A stretch of DNA of 39,196 nt from Blastococcus sp. CT_GayMR20. GTDB taxonomy: Bacteria; Actinomycetota; Actinomycetes; Mycobacteriales; Geodermatophilaceae. The stretch lies in the NCBI RefSeq assembly GCF_004570345.1, contig NZ_SPQM01000032.1:1-39196 (forward strand), read 5' to 3'. Made by a program: the position numbers and the translations under genes. Positions within the stretch are counted from its first letter, which is position 1. Each line of letters starts with the position of its first letter. Under the pieces are notes generated by a model. That model searched no databases. It had not been told where the DNA came from and worked only from the letters and a program-made list of their open reading frames with translations. Of this stretch, positions 8,122-17,104 are shown piece by piece.

Positions 8122-9512
8122 ACGACACCCCCGCACAGGGCCCGGTTGCCGCTACGCTGCGGCGCCGCGGGCCTGAGGCGGACGAGTTCGTCCCATCCGC
8201 CGGCGCCCCGGCAGACGAAGACACCGCGAACGGGCCCGGCGCCCGACGACGATCCGCGGGGGGGTGGGTGCTGAGGGCGGTCCGGCGGGTGTCCATCCCG
8301 GTTCCCGTGCGGCGCATGTTCGTCTTCGCCCTGATGCCTGTCCTGTCGACGCTGTCCAACCTCGTGCTCCTGCCGACGATCAGCTCGACCTTCGGCCAGG
8401 CCGGGTGGACCAGCGTCGTGCTCGGCCAGGGCATCGGGGCCGCCGTCTCCGTCGTGTGCTCCCTGCAGTGGCCCACCGAAGGGCCGGCGCTGGTGGCCCG
8501 AGCCCCGTCGCCGCTCGCGCAGGCGATGCTGCGGGCCAGCATGCGCAGCCGCCTCGTCGCCCTCGTGGCCTGCCTCCCGTTCGCCGTCGCGCTCATCGTG
8601 ATCGTCGACCCTCCGGAACTGCTGGTCTGCGTGCTGAGCTGCCTGGCCACCGCCGCCATCGGCATGTCCCCGATGTGGTACGCGGTCGGCATCGGCCGGC
8701 CGTCCATCCTGATCTGGCTCGAGGGCATCCCCCGACTGGTCGGCAACCTGCTCTCGTTCGGGCTGATCCTCGGGGGCGCACTCCTGTGGACCTATCCGGC
8801 CGTGATGCTCGCCGTCTCGGTCTTCACGGCGGTGGTGTCCTGGTTCCTCCTCGCCGGAGGCATCCGGGGCAACGGGCAGGTGTGGCGCAACGAGCAGAAC
8901 CGCCGCTCGGTGAGCTTCGCGACGCTCGCCCGTTCCCTGGACGCGGGCTACAACTTCATCCTGGGCCCCGTCGTCGCGCTGCTCGCGCCCGCGGCCTACC
9001 CGGTCTTCGGGGCGTGCGACCGCCTCGGCAAGGTCGTCATCAGCGGCCTGTCCATCGTTCCCCAGGGAGCGGCGGGCTGGGCGGCCGAGCCGCACGACGA
9101 GTCGGTCCGGATCCGCCGCGTACGGCTGGCGCGGGCCTGGATCATGCCCGTGGCGCTTCTGCTCTTCGTCTTCCTGACGTTCGCCACGCCCACGCTCGTA
9201 CACCTGCTCTTCGCAGGCACCGTCGAGGTGAGCCTCTCCACCAGCGCCCTCCTGGCCGGCGTCGTGTGCATGGCCTTCCTCGCCCAGTTCCTCTTCCTGA
9301 CGGGCCTGGCCCCCACCGGTCACGCGACCGCCGGGTACCGGTACCTCGTCATCGGGTTCGCCGTCGGACTGCCCTCCCTGGTGGTGGGCACCCTGCTCTG
9401 GGGCGCCAACGGCGCCTTCCTCGGCGTCCTCACCGCGGGAGCGCTGCTCGTCGGGCTCTCGCTGTGGCGGATCAGGACCGCCATCCGGCAGGTGAGCGTC
9501 GCGGCCGCCTGA
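8118..9512 (+). CDS. Wzx-like polysaccharide flippase (MOP superfamily)
   Basis: A 464-residue polytopic membrane protein with a polar N-terminal tail of about 65 residues and then roughly 12 hydrophobic segments in repeated pairs. The first is MFVFALMPVLSTLSNLVLLP. Overall length and topology fit Wzx/PST-type exporters that flip undecaprenyl-linked repeat units. Recognisable stretches include FGACDRLGKVVISGLSIVPQ and the terminal NGAFLGVLTAGALLVGL. It overlaps the upstream glycosyltransferase gene by four bases and is followed after 61 bases by another glycosyltransferase. Sequence identity within Wzx is low, so the assignment leans on topology and on sitting between glycosyltransferase genes in an EPS locus. 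Confidence 0.8.
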   Translation: MNDTPAQGPVAATLRRRGPEADEFVPSAGAPADEDTANGPGARRRSAGGWVLRAVRRVSIPVPVRRMFVFALMPVLSTLSNLVLLPTISSTFGQAGWTSVVLGQGIGAAVSVVCSLQWPTEGPALVARAPSPLAQAMLRASMRSRLVALVACLPFAVALIVIVDPPELLVCVLSCLATAAIGMSPMWYAVGIGRPSILIWLEGIPRLVGNLLSFGLILGGALLWTYPAVMLAVSVFTAVVSWFLLAGGIRGNGQVWRNEQNRRSVSFATLARSLDAGYNFILGPVVALLAPAAYPVFGACDRLGKVVISGLSIVPQGAAGWAAEPHDESVRIRRVRLARAWIMPVALLLFVFLTFATPTLVHLLFAGTVEVSLSTSALLAGVVCMAFLAQFLFLTGLAPTGHATAGYRYLVIGFAVGLPSLVVGTLLWGANGAFLGVLTAGALLVGLSLWRIRTAIRQVSVAAA

Positions 9513-9573
9513 TCGCGGCCCCCGCACGACCGCCACCGCTTCCCCGCGTCCCGGTAACGGAGGAACCTGATCC

Positions 9574-10761
9574 ATGCGCAGAGTCATGTTCGTCGGTCAC
9601 ACCGCCAAGACCTCCGGCGGTGAGATCGCGCTCGTGCGGCTCATCGACGCCCTCCGGGGGCGGATCGAGCCGGTCGTCGTCCTCGGGGAGGACGGCCCGC
9701 TCGTCGGCACGCTGCAGGGCATGGGGGTCGACGTCCGCGTCGTGCCCCTCGGCGACGACACCCGCAACCTGCGCAAGGAGCGGCTGGCCAATCCCCTGGT
9801 CGCGCTCGGCCGCGTGCGCGACATCGTCCGGTACTCCCGGGGCCTGGCCGCCCTGATGCGCGAGCTCCGCGTCGACATCGTGCACACCAACACCCTCAAG
9901 GCGGGCTTCTACGGCTGCCTGGCCGCGCGCCTGGCGGGGATCCCGAGCGTGTGGCACGTCCGCGACCGCCTGGCCCCCGACTACCTGCCACGGGTCGCGG
10001 TCCTGGCCACCCGCCTGGGGACGGCGGTGCTCCCCACCCGCGTCCTGACCAACAGCCGCGCCACCTTCGCCACGCTGTCCCCGCGGTCGTTCGCGGTGCT
10101 CGGCCGGAAGGCCGCCCTGACGCCGCCCATCGCCGACCCGCTGGACGCCGGCACGGTGCCCCAGGCGCCGCCCCGCGCGGAGGGTGCACCCTTCCGCATC
10201 GGCATGGTGGGGCGCCTCTCCCCCTGGAAGGGCCAGGTCGTCGCCGTCCGCGCCTTCGCCGCCGCCGGTCTGCCCCCCTCCGCGCGGCTGGTGCTCATGG
10301 GCTCGGCCATGTTCGGCGAGCAGGAGTACGAGCGGGAGATCCACGCGGAGGTCGACCGGCTCGGCCTCCGGGACCGCGTCGAGTTCGCCGGCTTCGTCGA
10401 CGACGTCCTCGGCGCCCTGGGCACGTTCGACGTCCTCGTGCACGCCTCGACCATCCCGGAGCCCTTCGGGCAGGTGGTCCTCGAGGGCCTGGCCGCCGGC
10501 GTACCGGTCGTCGCCACCCGCGAGGGCGGCCCCGGGGAGATCGTCACCGACGGCGCGGACGGACTGCTCTACGACGCCGGCGATGCCGACGCCCTCGCCG
10601 AGCGCCTGCGCGAGCTCCACTCCGATGCCGCGCTGCGGGCGCGGCTGGCGCGGGGCGGCCGCGCACGCGCGGCAGACTTCGCACCGGAGGTCGTCGGCGG
10701 GCAGGTGCTGGCGCTCTACGACGGCATGGTCGGCGCACGGCGATCGGGGCAGACGGCATGA
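9574..10761 (+). CDS. Glycosyltransferase family 4
   Basis: A 395-residue GT-B enzyme of the GT4 family. The N-terminus MRRVMFVGHTAKTSGGEIAL and VDIVHTNTLKAGFYGCLAA are typical of the acceptor-binding half. IGMVGRLSPWKGQVVAVRAF opens the donor half. The EX7E motif is E296-E304 in PEPFGQVVLEGL, followed by VVATREGGPGEIV. GGAGGA about 12 bases ahead of the ATG supports this start. It ends in an ATGA overlap with the next glycosyltransferase gene. It probably adds a later sugar of the repeat unit; substrates are unknown. Confidence 0.92.
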   Translation: MRRVMFVGHTAKTSGGEIALVRLIDALRGRIEPVVVLGEDGPLVGTLQGMGVDVRVVPLGDDTRNLRKERLANPLVALGRVRDIVRYSRGLAALMRELRVDIVHTNTLKAGFYGCLAARLAGIPSVWHVRDRLAPDYLPRVAVLATRLGTAVLPTRVLTNSRATFATLSPRSFAVLGRKAALTPPIADPLDAGTVPQAPPRAEGAPFRIGMVGRLSPWKGQVVAVRAFAAAGLPPSARLVLMGSAMFGEQEYEREIHAEVDRLGLRDRVEFAGFVDDVLGALGTFDVLVHASTIPEPFGQVVLEGLAAGVPVVATREGGPGEIVTDGADGLLYDAGDADALAERLRELHSDAALRARLARGGRARAADFAPEVVGGQVLALYDGMVGARRSGQTA

Positions 10762-11831
10762 GGACCGTGGTCGTCCACGACTACTTGACCCAGCGGGGCG
10801 GCGCCGAACGCGTCGCCCTGGAGATGACCCGGGCGTACTCGACGCGCGAGTTCGTGACGTCCATGTACGCCCCGGACCGCACCTTCCCGGAGTTCCGGGA
10901 GCTGGACGTGACGACGCTGCCCGTCGACCGGGTGCCGTTCCTGCCCAAGGACCCACGCCTGGCCCTCCCCGTGCTGGGGGACCTCTTCCGGCGCCACCGG
11001 ATCGAGGACGCCGACCTGGTGCTCGCCTCGTCCTCGGGCTTCGCCCACCAGGTCTCGAGCACCGCGCCGAAGGTCGTCTACTGCCACAACCCCCCGCGCT
11101 GGCTGCACCAGCCCGAGGACTACCTGCCCGGGGTCGGAGCCCCGGCCCGCCTCGCCCTGCGGCTGGTACGCGGCCGGCTCACCCGCGGCGACGCCCGCGG
11201 CGCCGGCAGCGCAGCGGGGTACGTCGCCAACTCGCGCAACGTGGCCGACCGGATCCGGCGCGTCTACGGCATCGAGGCGCACGTGGTGCACCCGCCGCGG
11301 GGACTGGAGCCCGACGGTCCGCTGGAACCGGTGGAGGGCCTCCCTCCGGCGTTCCTGCTGACGGTCGGCCGCGCCCGTGGCTACAAGCGGACCGGCCTGC
11401 TCATGGAGGCCGTCGCGGGCATGCCCGACCTGACGCTGGTCACTGTGGGCAGCGACTCCGCCGACGAGTGGCCGGACAACATCCGGCAGCTGGTCGGGGT
11501 GTCCGACGGCCAGCTGAGGTGGCTCTACCGGAACGCGACCGCCCTGCTCGCGTGCTCGCGCGAGGACTTCGGGCTGACCCCGGTGGAGGCGTTCAGCCAC
11601 GGCACCCCCGTCGGGGCGACCGCCGAGGGCGGCTACCTCGAGACCTGCGTCGACGGCCTGACCGGCCGCTGGCTCGACGACTCCTCGCCGGAGTCACTCA
11701 GGACGTCGATCCGCCGGCTCGTGTCCGAGGACTGGGACCGGGACGTCATCCGCGCCCACGGCGAGCAGTGGTCGCCGGCGGCCTTCCACCAGCAGCTCGC
11801 CGACGCCGTCTCCGGGATCGTGAAGGCATGA
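10758..11831 (+). CDS. Glycosyltransferase family 4
   Basis: A 357-residue GT4 enzyme beginning MRTVVVHDYLTQRGGAERV, the typical start of mannosyl/rhamnosyl-type GT4 proteins. It contains VYCHNPPRWLHQPEDYLPG, a donor-half start LTVGRARGYKRTGLLMEAV, and an EX7E pair E269-E277 in REDFGLTPVEAFSHG. The ATG overlaps the preceding stop (ATGA), so the two glycosyltransferases are translationally coupled. A 226-base gap follows before the adenylation-domain gene. The CHNPPRW motif recalls mannosyltransferases of the WbaZ type, but the sugar is not assigned. Confidence 0.9.
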   Translation: MRTVVVHDYLTQRGGAERVALEMTRAYSTREFVTSMYAPDRTFPEFRELDVTTLPVDRVPFLPKDPRLALPVLGDLFRRHRIEDADLVLASSSGFAHQVSSTAPKVVYCHNPPRWLHQPEDYLPGVGAPARLALRLVRGRLTRGDARGAGSAAGYVANSRNVADRIRRVYGIEAHVVHPPRGLEPDGPLEPVEGLPPAFLLTVGRARGYKRTGLLMEAVAGMPDLTLVTVGSDSADEWPDNIRQLVGVSDGQLRWLYRNATALLACSREDFGLTPVEAFSHGTPVGATAEGGYLETCVDGLTGRWLDDSSPESLRTSIRRLVSEDWDRDVIRAHGEQWSPAAFHQQLADAVSGIVKA

Positions 11832-12057
11832 CCCGGGCGCCGTCCGCCACCTCCGTACGGGGTGAGAGCGCGGAGGATTGTCTTGACGCTCGCATAACGC
11901 TGGGCAAGGGTCTGGCTTCGCGATGGAACCACATGGGGGCTCGGATGTCGGTCACGGCCTGGGGGCGGTCAGTCCCCGCCGGAGGAACAGCGACCCCGGC
12001 GACGCAGCCACGAACAGCCACCATGGCACCGAACAGGAACACGAGGATCTGAGCGAG
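11832..12057. promoter_or_regulatory. Gap before the adenylation-thioesterase gene
   Basis: This 226-base stretch has no convincing gene. TTGACG at 11882-11887 could be a -35 element, but no good -10 lies 16-19 bases downstream. The last bases before the ATG at 12058 (GATCTGAGCGAG) give at most a weak ribosome-binding site. A separate promoter for the downstream gene is possible. Confidence 0.25.
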
Positions 12058-14784
12058 ATGACTTCAGGAACCACGGACTCGAGTCTTCCCCCGCTCGTGA
12101 TGCCCGGGCCCTCCACCTCGGTGAGCGAGCGGCTGGAGGAGGTCGCCCGCCACCTCGGGGACAAGGTCGCCGTCGAGTCGGCCGACGGCCGGCTGACCTT
12201 CCGCGAGCTGGTCGACCGCGTCGACGCCCTGGCAGCCGAGATCGCGCCACTCCTGCGCGACATGCGCGACACGGACAACGGGGACACCCCCGTGCGTCGC
12301 CCGGTCGGCCTGTTCGCCGAGCAGGGCACCGACAGCGTGGCCGCGATGCTGGCCGTCATGAAGTGCGGCCACCCGTGCGTCGCCCTGGACTCGGTCCTGC
12401 CGGACGCCCGCGTCAGCCAGATCGCCGAACTGGCCGACGTCGGGATGATCCTGACCGACGCGCCGCGGCGCGAGATCGCCGCGTCCTTCCCGGGATCGCC
12501 GATCGTCCGCGGACTCCTGCCGGAGGGCTCCGCGCCGGCGACGCCGGTCGACCTCCCACCGCCGAGTCAGGACGACGTCATCTCGCTGGTCTTCACCTCC
12601 GGGACGACGGGCAAGCCCAAGGGCGTGGTGTGGACGAACCACACGCTCCTCTCCATCTCCTACACCGCCCGCGACACCATCGGGTTCAACCCGGACGACC
12701 GGGTGTCGATGATCATGCCGCAGGCCTTCGCCGCCGGTCAGATGCTGATCTTCGCCGGCCTCCTCAACGGGGCGTCGCTGTGCGTGCGCGACCCCCGGGT
12801 GCACGGCATCAAGGACATGACGGAGTGGCTGCGCGCCATGGACGTCACCACGCTGCACCTGACCCCTGCGCTGCTCCGTGCACTGCAGGACGAACTGCCG
12901 GAGGGGACGGTGCTGGAGTCCGTCCGCGTGGTCACCACGGCCGGCGACAAGGTGTACGGCAAGGACGTCGACTCCTTCCGGCCCTACGTCTCGCCGGACG
13001 CGGTCTTCGTCAACTGGCTGGGCAGCTCCGAGACCGAGGCGCTGACCTATTTCAAGATCGGACCCGGCGACCCCGTGCCGGAGGGCGTCGTCCCCGCCGG
13101 CAGAACCGTGATCCTCCGCGAGCTGAGCATCCGCACTCTCGAGGGCGAGCCGCTGCCGGCCGGCGAGGCCGGCGTCCTGCACTGCACGTCGGCCCACATG
13201 TCCGTCGGCTACTGGAAGGACCCCGAGGGCACCGCGGCGGTCTTCACGCCGCTCGAGGACGGCCGCACCACCTTCCGCACCGGTGACCGGGCCACGCTCA
13301 CCGAGGACGGGATGCTGCACCTGCTCGGCCGGGCCGACGACGCGGTGAAGATCCGCGGCTACCTCGTGGAACCGGGCGAGGTCGAGTCGGTCCTCCGGAA
13401 GTTCCCCGAGATCGCCGACGTGGCCGTCCGCGCCATCCCCGGTCGTGACGAGGAGAAGCGGCTGGTCGCGTGGGTGGTGCCCGACCCGCACCACACCAGC
13501 ACCCCGTCGCCGGCGAGCGTCCGGTCGACGCTGTCCCGCCTGCTGCCGGCGTACATGGTTCCCGGCGACGTCGTCATGCTGACCGCGATCCCCCGCAACG
13601 AGCGCGGCAAGGTCGTGGCCGCGGAGCTGCCGGCACCGCCGACCCGTCCGGAGCCGACACCTCCGGCAACCGACGGCGAGGCGGCGATGCAGCGGATCTG
13701 GGCGCCGATCCTGCGCCTGGACTCCGTGGGCCGGGACGAGAGCTTCACCGCTCTCGGCGGCGACTCCCTCGCCGTCGAGGAGATGCTGGCGGGGGTCGAG
13801 GCGCAGTTCGGGGTGTCGCTCACCACGGCCGACCTCGCTGAGCACCCGAGCCTGGCCGAGTTCACCGAGCTGGCCGAGTCGGGCCGCGAGAGCGGCTCCG
13901 TCGTCCGGGCGGACACGCTCGTCCGGCTGCACCCGGCCGGCACCGCGGCCCCGCTGTTCTGCTTCGCCGGTGCCGGGGGCGCCGCCGCGCTCTTCGAGGT
14001 GCTGGCCGAGGCCATGGGCCCGGACCAGCCGGTCTACGCGTTCCAGGTCAACGGCTTCGAGAACCCCGGGATGCCCGACTGGACCGTCGGCAGGGCCGCC
14101 CGGCGCTACGCGCGGATCATCCAGCAGGTCGCGCCGGAGGGCCCCGTGGTGCTCGCCGGCCACTCCCTCGGTGGACTGTTCGCCCTGCGGGTGGCCCGGC
14201 TCCTCGGTGAGCAGGGACGCGAAGTGGCCCTGGTCGGGCTGCTCGACACCATCCTCCCGCCCGCCGCACGCGGCGGCGAGGAGGACGGGCGGTGGTCGAA
14301 GGCCCGGCTCCGGCGGCGCCGGCCGGTGCTCGTCGCGGCGGCCCTGTACGAGTTCCTGCTGCCGACGACGCTCCGGCGCCGCCGGAACGCCCGCCGGGAG
14401 GCGGCGGAGGGCCTGACGCGTCCCGAGGACTCGATCCGTCCCCAGCGTTCCTACCTGCGCACCCGGCTGCGGATCCTGGGCGCCGGATTCGGCAAGTACG
14501 ACTACGCCGAGCGCAAGGACATCTTCAACCTGCACGGCATCGGGATCGCACAGTTCCACCGCCCGCGACCGTGGCACGGCCGCGCCCTCGTCTTCTACTC
14601 CGACGAGAACCGCGACCCCCACAGCTGGTGGGACGTGCTGCTCCCGGGGCCGCACGAGTTCATCACGATCGAGGCCAGCCACGTCGCGGTGCTCAAGTGG
14701 CCCTACGTCGAGCAGATCGCCGGCCCGCTGATCACGGCGATGGAGGAGCTGGGTCTCCGACGACCGGCCACGGCCACGCGCTGA
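12058..14784 (+). CDS. Single-module NRPS-like protein: adenylation, peptidyl-carrier and thioesterase domains
   Basis: A 908-residue enzyme. The adenylation domain (about 20-525) has core A3 LVFTSGTTGKPKGV (178-191), the A5-like NWLGSSETE, FRTGDRATLTEDGMLHLLGR and the catalytic Lys518 in NERGKV. The carrier domain has LGGDSL at 566-571, with Ser570 as the phosphopantetheine site. The thioesterase domain (about 640-905) has GHSLGG at 701-706 with nucleophile Ser703, a likely acid in LLDTIL and a likely His in EASHVAVLKW. By family it would activate a carboxylic or amino acid, load it on the carrier and release it by hydrolysis or transfer. There is no condensation domain. Inside the EPS locus it may supply an acyl or aminoacyl decoration of the polymer (inference). 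The ATG at 12058 is the first good start before MTSGTTDSS; upstream codons look non-coding. Confidence 0.9.
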   Translation: MTSGTTDSSLPPLVMPGPSTSVSERLEEVARHLGDKVAVESADGRLTFRELVDRVDALAAEIAPLLRDMRDTDNGDTPVRRPVGLFAEQGTDSVAAMLAVMKCGHPCVALDSVLPDARVSQIAELADVGMILTDAPRREIAASFPGSPIVRGLLPEGSAPATPVDLPPPSQDDVISLVFTSGTTGKPKGVVWTNHTLLSISYTARDTIGFNPDDRVSMIMPQAFAAGQMLIFAGLLNGASLCVRDPRVHGIKDMTEWLRAMDVTTLHLTPALLRALQDELPEGTVLESVRVVTTAGDKVYGKDVDSFRPYVSPDAVFVNWLGSSETEALTYFKIGPGDPVPEGVVPAGRTVILRELSIRTLEGEPLPAGEAGVLHCTSAHMSVGYWKDPEGTAAVFTPLEDGRTTFRTGDRATLTEDGMLHLLGRADDAVKIRGYLVEPGEVESVLRKFPEIADVAVRAIPGRDEEKRLVAWVVPDPHHTSTPSPASVRSTLSRLLPAYMVPGDVVMLTAIPRNERGKVVAAELPAPPTRPEPTPPATDGEAAMQRIWAPILRLDSVGRDESFTALGGDSLAVEEMLAGVEAQFGVSLTTADLAEHPSLAEFTELAESGRESGSVVRADTLVRLHPAGTAAPLFCFAGAGGAAALFEVLAEAMGPDQPVYAFQVNGFENPGMPDWTVGRAARRYARIIQQVAPEGPVVLAGHSLGGLFALRVARLLGEQGREVALVGLLDTILPPAARGGEEDGRWSKARLRRRRPVLVAAALYEFLLPTTLRRRRNARREAAEGLTRPEDSIRPQRSYLRTRLRILGAGFGKYDYAERKDIFNLHGIGIAQFHRPRPWHGRALVFYSDENRDPHSWWDVLLPGPHEFITIEASHVAVLKWPYVEQIAGPLITAMEELGLRRPATATR

Positions 14785-14856
14785 GGCCGCGGCTCCGGGT
14801 CCCGCGTGGGCCCGGAGCCTCCGTGATCGACCCAGCAGGACCACGGGGACGGTGAG

Positions 14857-16347
14857 ATGCGCCAGGGGTCCGGCGGCCTGAGGGACGCCGCACGCCGACC
14901 GTGGGCCGTCGGGGGCGTCGTCCTCGTGGTGCTGGCGGCCGTGGTGGGTGTCCTGGTCGTGCGCTCGGACCGTTCCCCGGGAGGTCCGCTGCCCTTCGAC
15001 CTGCCCGCCGGGTCCTCCCTGGAGGACTCACCCAGGAAGGTGTTCGCGCACTACTTCCCGCCCTACCCGATCTCGCTGGACAACGAGGACCCGGACCGCG
15101 ACTACTACGCCGTCCACTACCTCGACCCGCTGGGGGAGGAGGGCAGGCATGCGGCCTACGGCGGCTTCCTGCGCGAGCGCCCGCTCCCCCGGCCGGTGAG
15201 CGACGACCCCGACTGGGCCCTCGAGGACATGCGCACGGAGATCCGCCGCGCGACCGGCGCCGGCATCGACGGGTTCACCGTCGACCTGCTCGGGCTGGAG
15301 GGCAGCGACTACTGGCCGACGGTCCTGCTCCTGCTGCGGGCCGCGGACGAACTGGACTTCGACATCGTGCTGATGCCGGACGCCACCACCGAGACGGTCA
15401 ACGATCCGGCCGTCCTCGCCGACGCCGTCGCGGGGCTCGCGGAGGAGCACCGGTCCCTCTACCGGCTGGACGACGACCGGCTCGTGGTCTCCCCGTTCTC
15501 CCCCGAGACCGTCGGCGCCGGGTGGTGGTCGGGCTGGCTGGACACCATGCGCACCGGGCACGGGCTCGACGTGGCGCTCGTGCCCTGCTTCGTCACCCTC
15601 GACGCACCGGCCGCCGACGCCTTCGCGCCGATCAGCCACGGACTGTCCAACTGGGGGGACCGCAGCCCCGCGTTCAACACCGACCTGCAGCGCAATGCGG
15701 CCGACGCCCACGACCGCGGGCTCATCTGGATGCAGCCGGTGTCGGTGCAGGACCAGCGCCCGGCCCAGGGGGTCTTCGACGAGGCGAACAACACCGAGAA
15801 CCTGCGGGTGACGTGGCAGGGGGCGATCGACGGAGCCGACTGGGTGCAGCTGACCACCTGGAACGACTACTCGGAGGGCTCCGAGTTCGCCCCGTCGACG
15901 CACATCGGCTGGGGTCCCCTGGACATCAGCGCCTACTACCTCGTCCGGTTCAAGACCGGCCGGTGGCCGACGATCACCGACGACGTCCTGCACGTCTCCC
16001 ACCGCGTGCAGTTCGCCGACACCAGACCCAGCCGCCAGTCCCGGTTGATGGAGCTCCGGCGGGGAAGCAGCCCGACGCGGGACGACGTGGAGGTGCTGTC
16101 GTTCCTGACCGCCCCGGCGACCGTGACGGTGACCATCGGGCAGGAGACGCACGAGTACGAGGCGCCCGCGGGCGTCTCCGCGTTCCGCGCTCCCCTGCAG
16201 GTCGGCGAGATCTCGGCGGGGGCGGTGCGTGAGGGATCCGACGACGTCTCGGTGACCTCGCCGTTCCCCGTGCAGGAGACGCCGGAGATCCAGGACGAGC
16301 AGTACTACTTCGTCAGCAGCGCCCGTCCCCCGGCGTCCTCAGGCTGA
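14857..16347 (+). CDS. Membrane-anchored GH71-like glycoside hydrolase (possible alpha-1,3-glucanase)
   Basis: A 496-residue protein with one N-terminal transmembrane segment (about 17-37, VGGVVLVVLAAVVGVLVV), which predicts a catalytic domain outside the membrane. The domain begins VFAHYFPPYPISLDNEDPD and includes GIDGFTVDLLGLEGSDY, IWMQPVSVQDQRP and TWNDYSEGSEFAPS. The last resembles the WNDYGE motif of glycoside hydrolase family 71, known for alpha-1,3-glucan hydrolysis. A related alpha-glycosidase family such as GH99 is the alternative. It directly follows the adenylation-thioesterase gene (72 bases), so it probably trims or releases the polymer made by this locus. It converges with the phosphatase gene at 16371, leaving 23 bases. 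Confidence 0.75.
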   Translation: MRQGSGGLRDAARRPWAVGGVVLVVLAAVVGVLVVRSDRSPGGPLPFDLPAGSSLEDSPRKVFAHYFPPYPISLDNEDPDRDYYAVHYLDPLGEEGRHAAYGGFLRERPLPRPVSDDPDWALEDMRTEIRRATGAGIDGFTVDLLGLEGSDYWPTVLLLLRAADELDFDIVLMPDATTETVNDPAVLADAVAGLAEEHRSLYRLDDDRLVVSPFSPETVGAGWWSGWLDTMRTGHGLDVALVPCFVTLDAPAADAFAPISHGLSNWGDRSPAFNTDLQRNAADAHDRGLIWMQPVSVQDQRPAQGVFDEANNTENLRVTWQGAIDGADWVQLTTWNDYSEGSEFAPSTHIGWGPLDISAYYLVRFKTGRWPTITDDVLHVSHRVQFADTRPSRQSRLMELRRGSSPTRDDVEVLSFLTAPATVTVTIGQETHEYEAPAGVSAFRAPLQVGEISAGAVREGSDDVSVTSPFPVQETPEIQDEQYYFVSSARPPASSG

Positions 16348-16370
16348 CCGGTCCGGCGGTCCGCCCCGGC

Positions 16371-17015
16371 TCAGGCCGACGCGACCGTGGACCGGACCCG
16401 CAGCTTCGTCCCGGAGATCGCCGGCACCGTCCGCGGCACGTCCGCGAACAGCAGCTCCGCGAGCGGACGCAGGGCCTCGGCGATCGCGTCGCCGACCTGG
16501 CGGTGCACCTCGACGGGCCGGCCGATCGGGTCCTCGATGTCGTCGTCGGCCCCGCTCGGCCGCTGCGCGCGGCCGGCGTTCAACCGGCCCGCCAGCTCCC
16601 GGACACGGTCCCGGGGCGGCAGGGCAGCGATGCCGTCGGTGTCCGCGTGCAGGAGCAGGTCGGCCGCCTCCCGCAGCGTGAAGGTCCGGCGCATCGCCCG
16701 CGGGGCACGCTGCAGCACCGCGCGCCGCTGCTCCCGCGTCATGGTGAGCACCAGGTCGGCACCGTCGGCCAGCTCGCCGGTCAGCGCACGCGAGGTGAAG
16801 CCGCCGGGGTCGCCCCCCAGGGCGCGCAGGACCGCCGCGCTGTCGGCGTCCATGGCGACGCCGTCCGACGCAGCCATTCCGGCGCTCGCGATCCGCAGCT
16901 CGCCCGACCGGTGCCCGAGCAGCGCCTTGCCCCAGGCCGTGGCGAGCCGCTCGGCCAGCGGCGACCTGCACTGGTTGCCGGTGCAGATGAAGAGCACCTG
17001 CGCGTCTGCGGCCAT
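16371..17015 (-). CDS. Low-molecular-weight protein-tyrosine phosphatase
   Basis: A 214-residue cytoplasmic phosphatase. The CX5R catalytic loop is C11-R17 in FICTGNQCRSP, and the general-acid Asp is in DIEDPIGRP near residue 169. The chain is longer than the usual 150-160 residues of Wzb/Etp enzymes because of an extra helical section, common in actinobacterial members. The ATG at 17015 places the catalytic loop at the usual distance from the N-terminus; GGAAGGACG lies upstream. An in-frame extension to 17108 has no family match. Likely substrate: the Tyr-rich tail of the kinase at 3725-5101 (inference). The paralogue at 19950 flanks the other side of the PIG-L gene. Confidence 0.9.
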   Translation of the reverse strand: MAADAQVLFICTGNQCRSPLAERLATAWGKALLGHRSGELRIASAGMAASDGVAMDADSAAVLRALGGDPGGFTSRALTGELADGADLVLTMTREQRRAVLQRAPRAMRRTFTLREAADLLLHADTDGIAALPPRDRVRELAGRLNAGRAQRPSGADDDIEDPIGRPVEVHRQVGDAIAEALRPLAELLFADVPRTVPAISGTKLRVRSTVASA

Positions 17016-17104
17016 CGAACGTCCACGTCCTTCCCGTGCCGCATCCCGGGGAGAGGAAGCGGTCCTGCTGTCGATCGAGGTGGCGCCGGACCCGGTCAGG
17101 GCCG

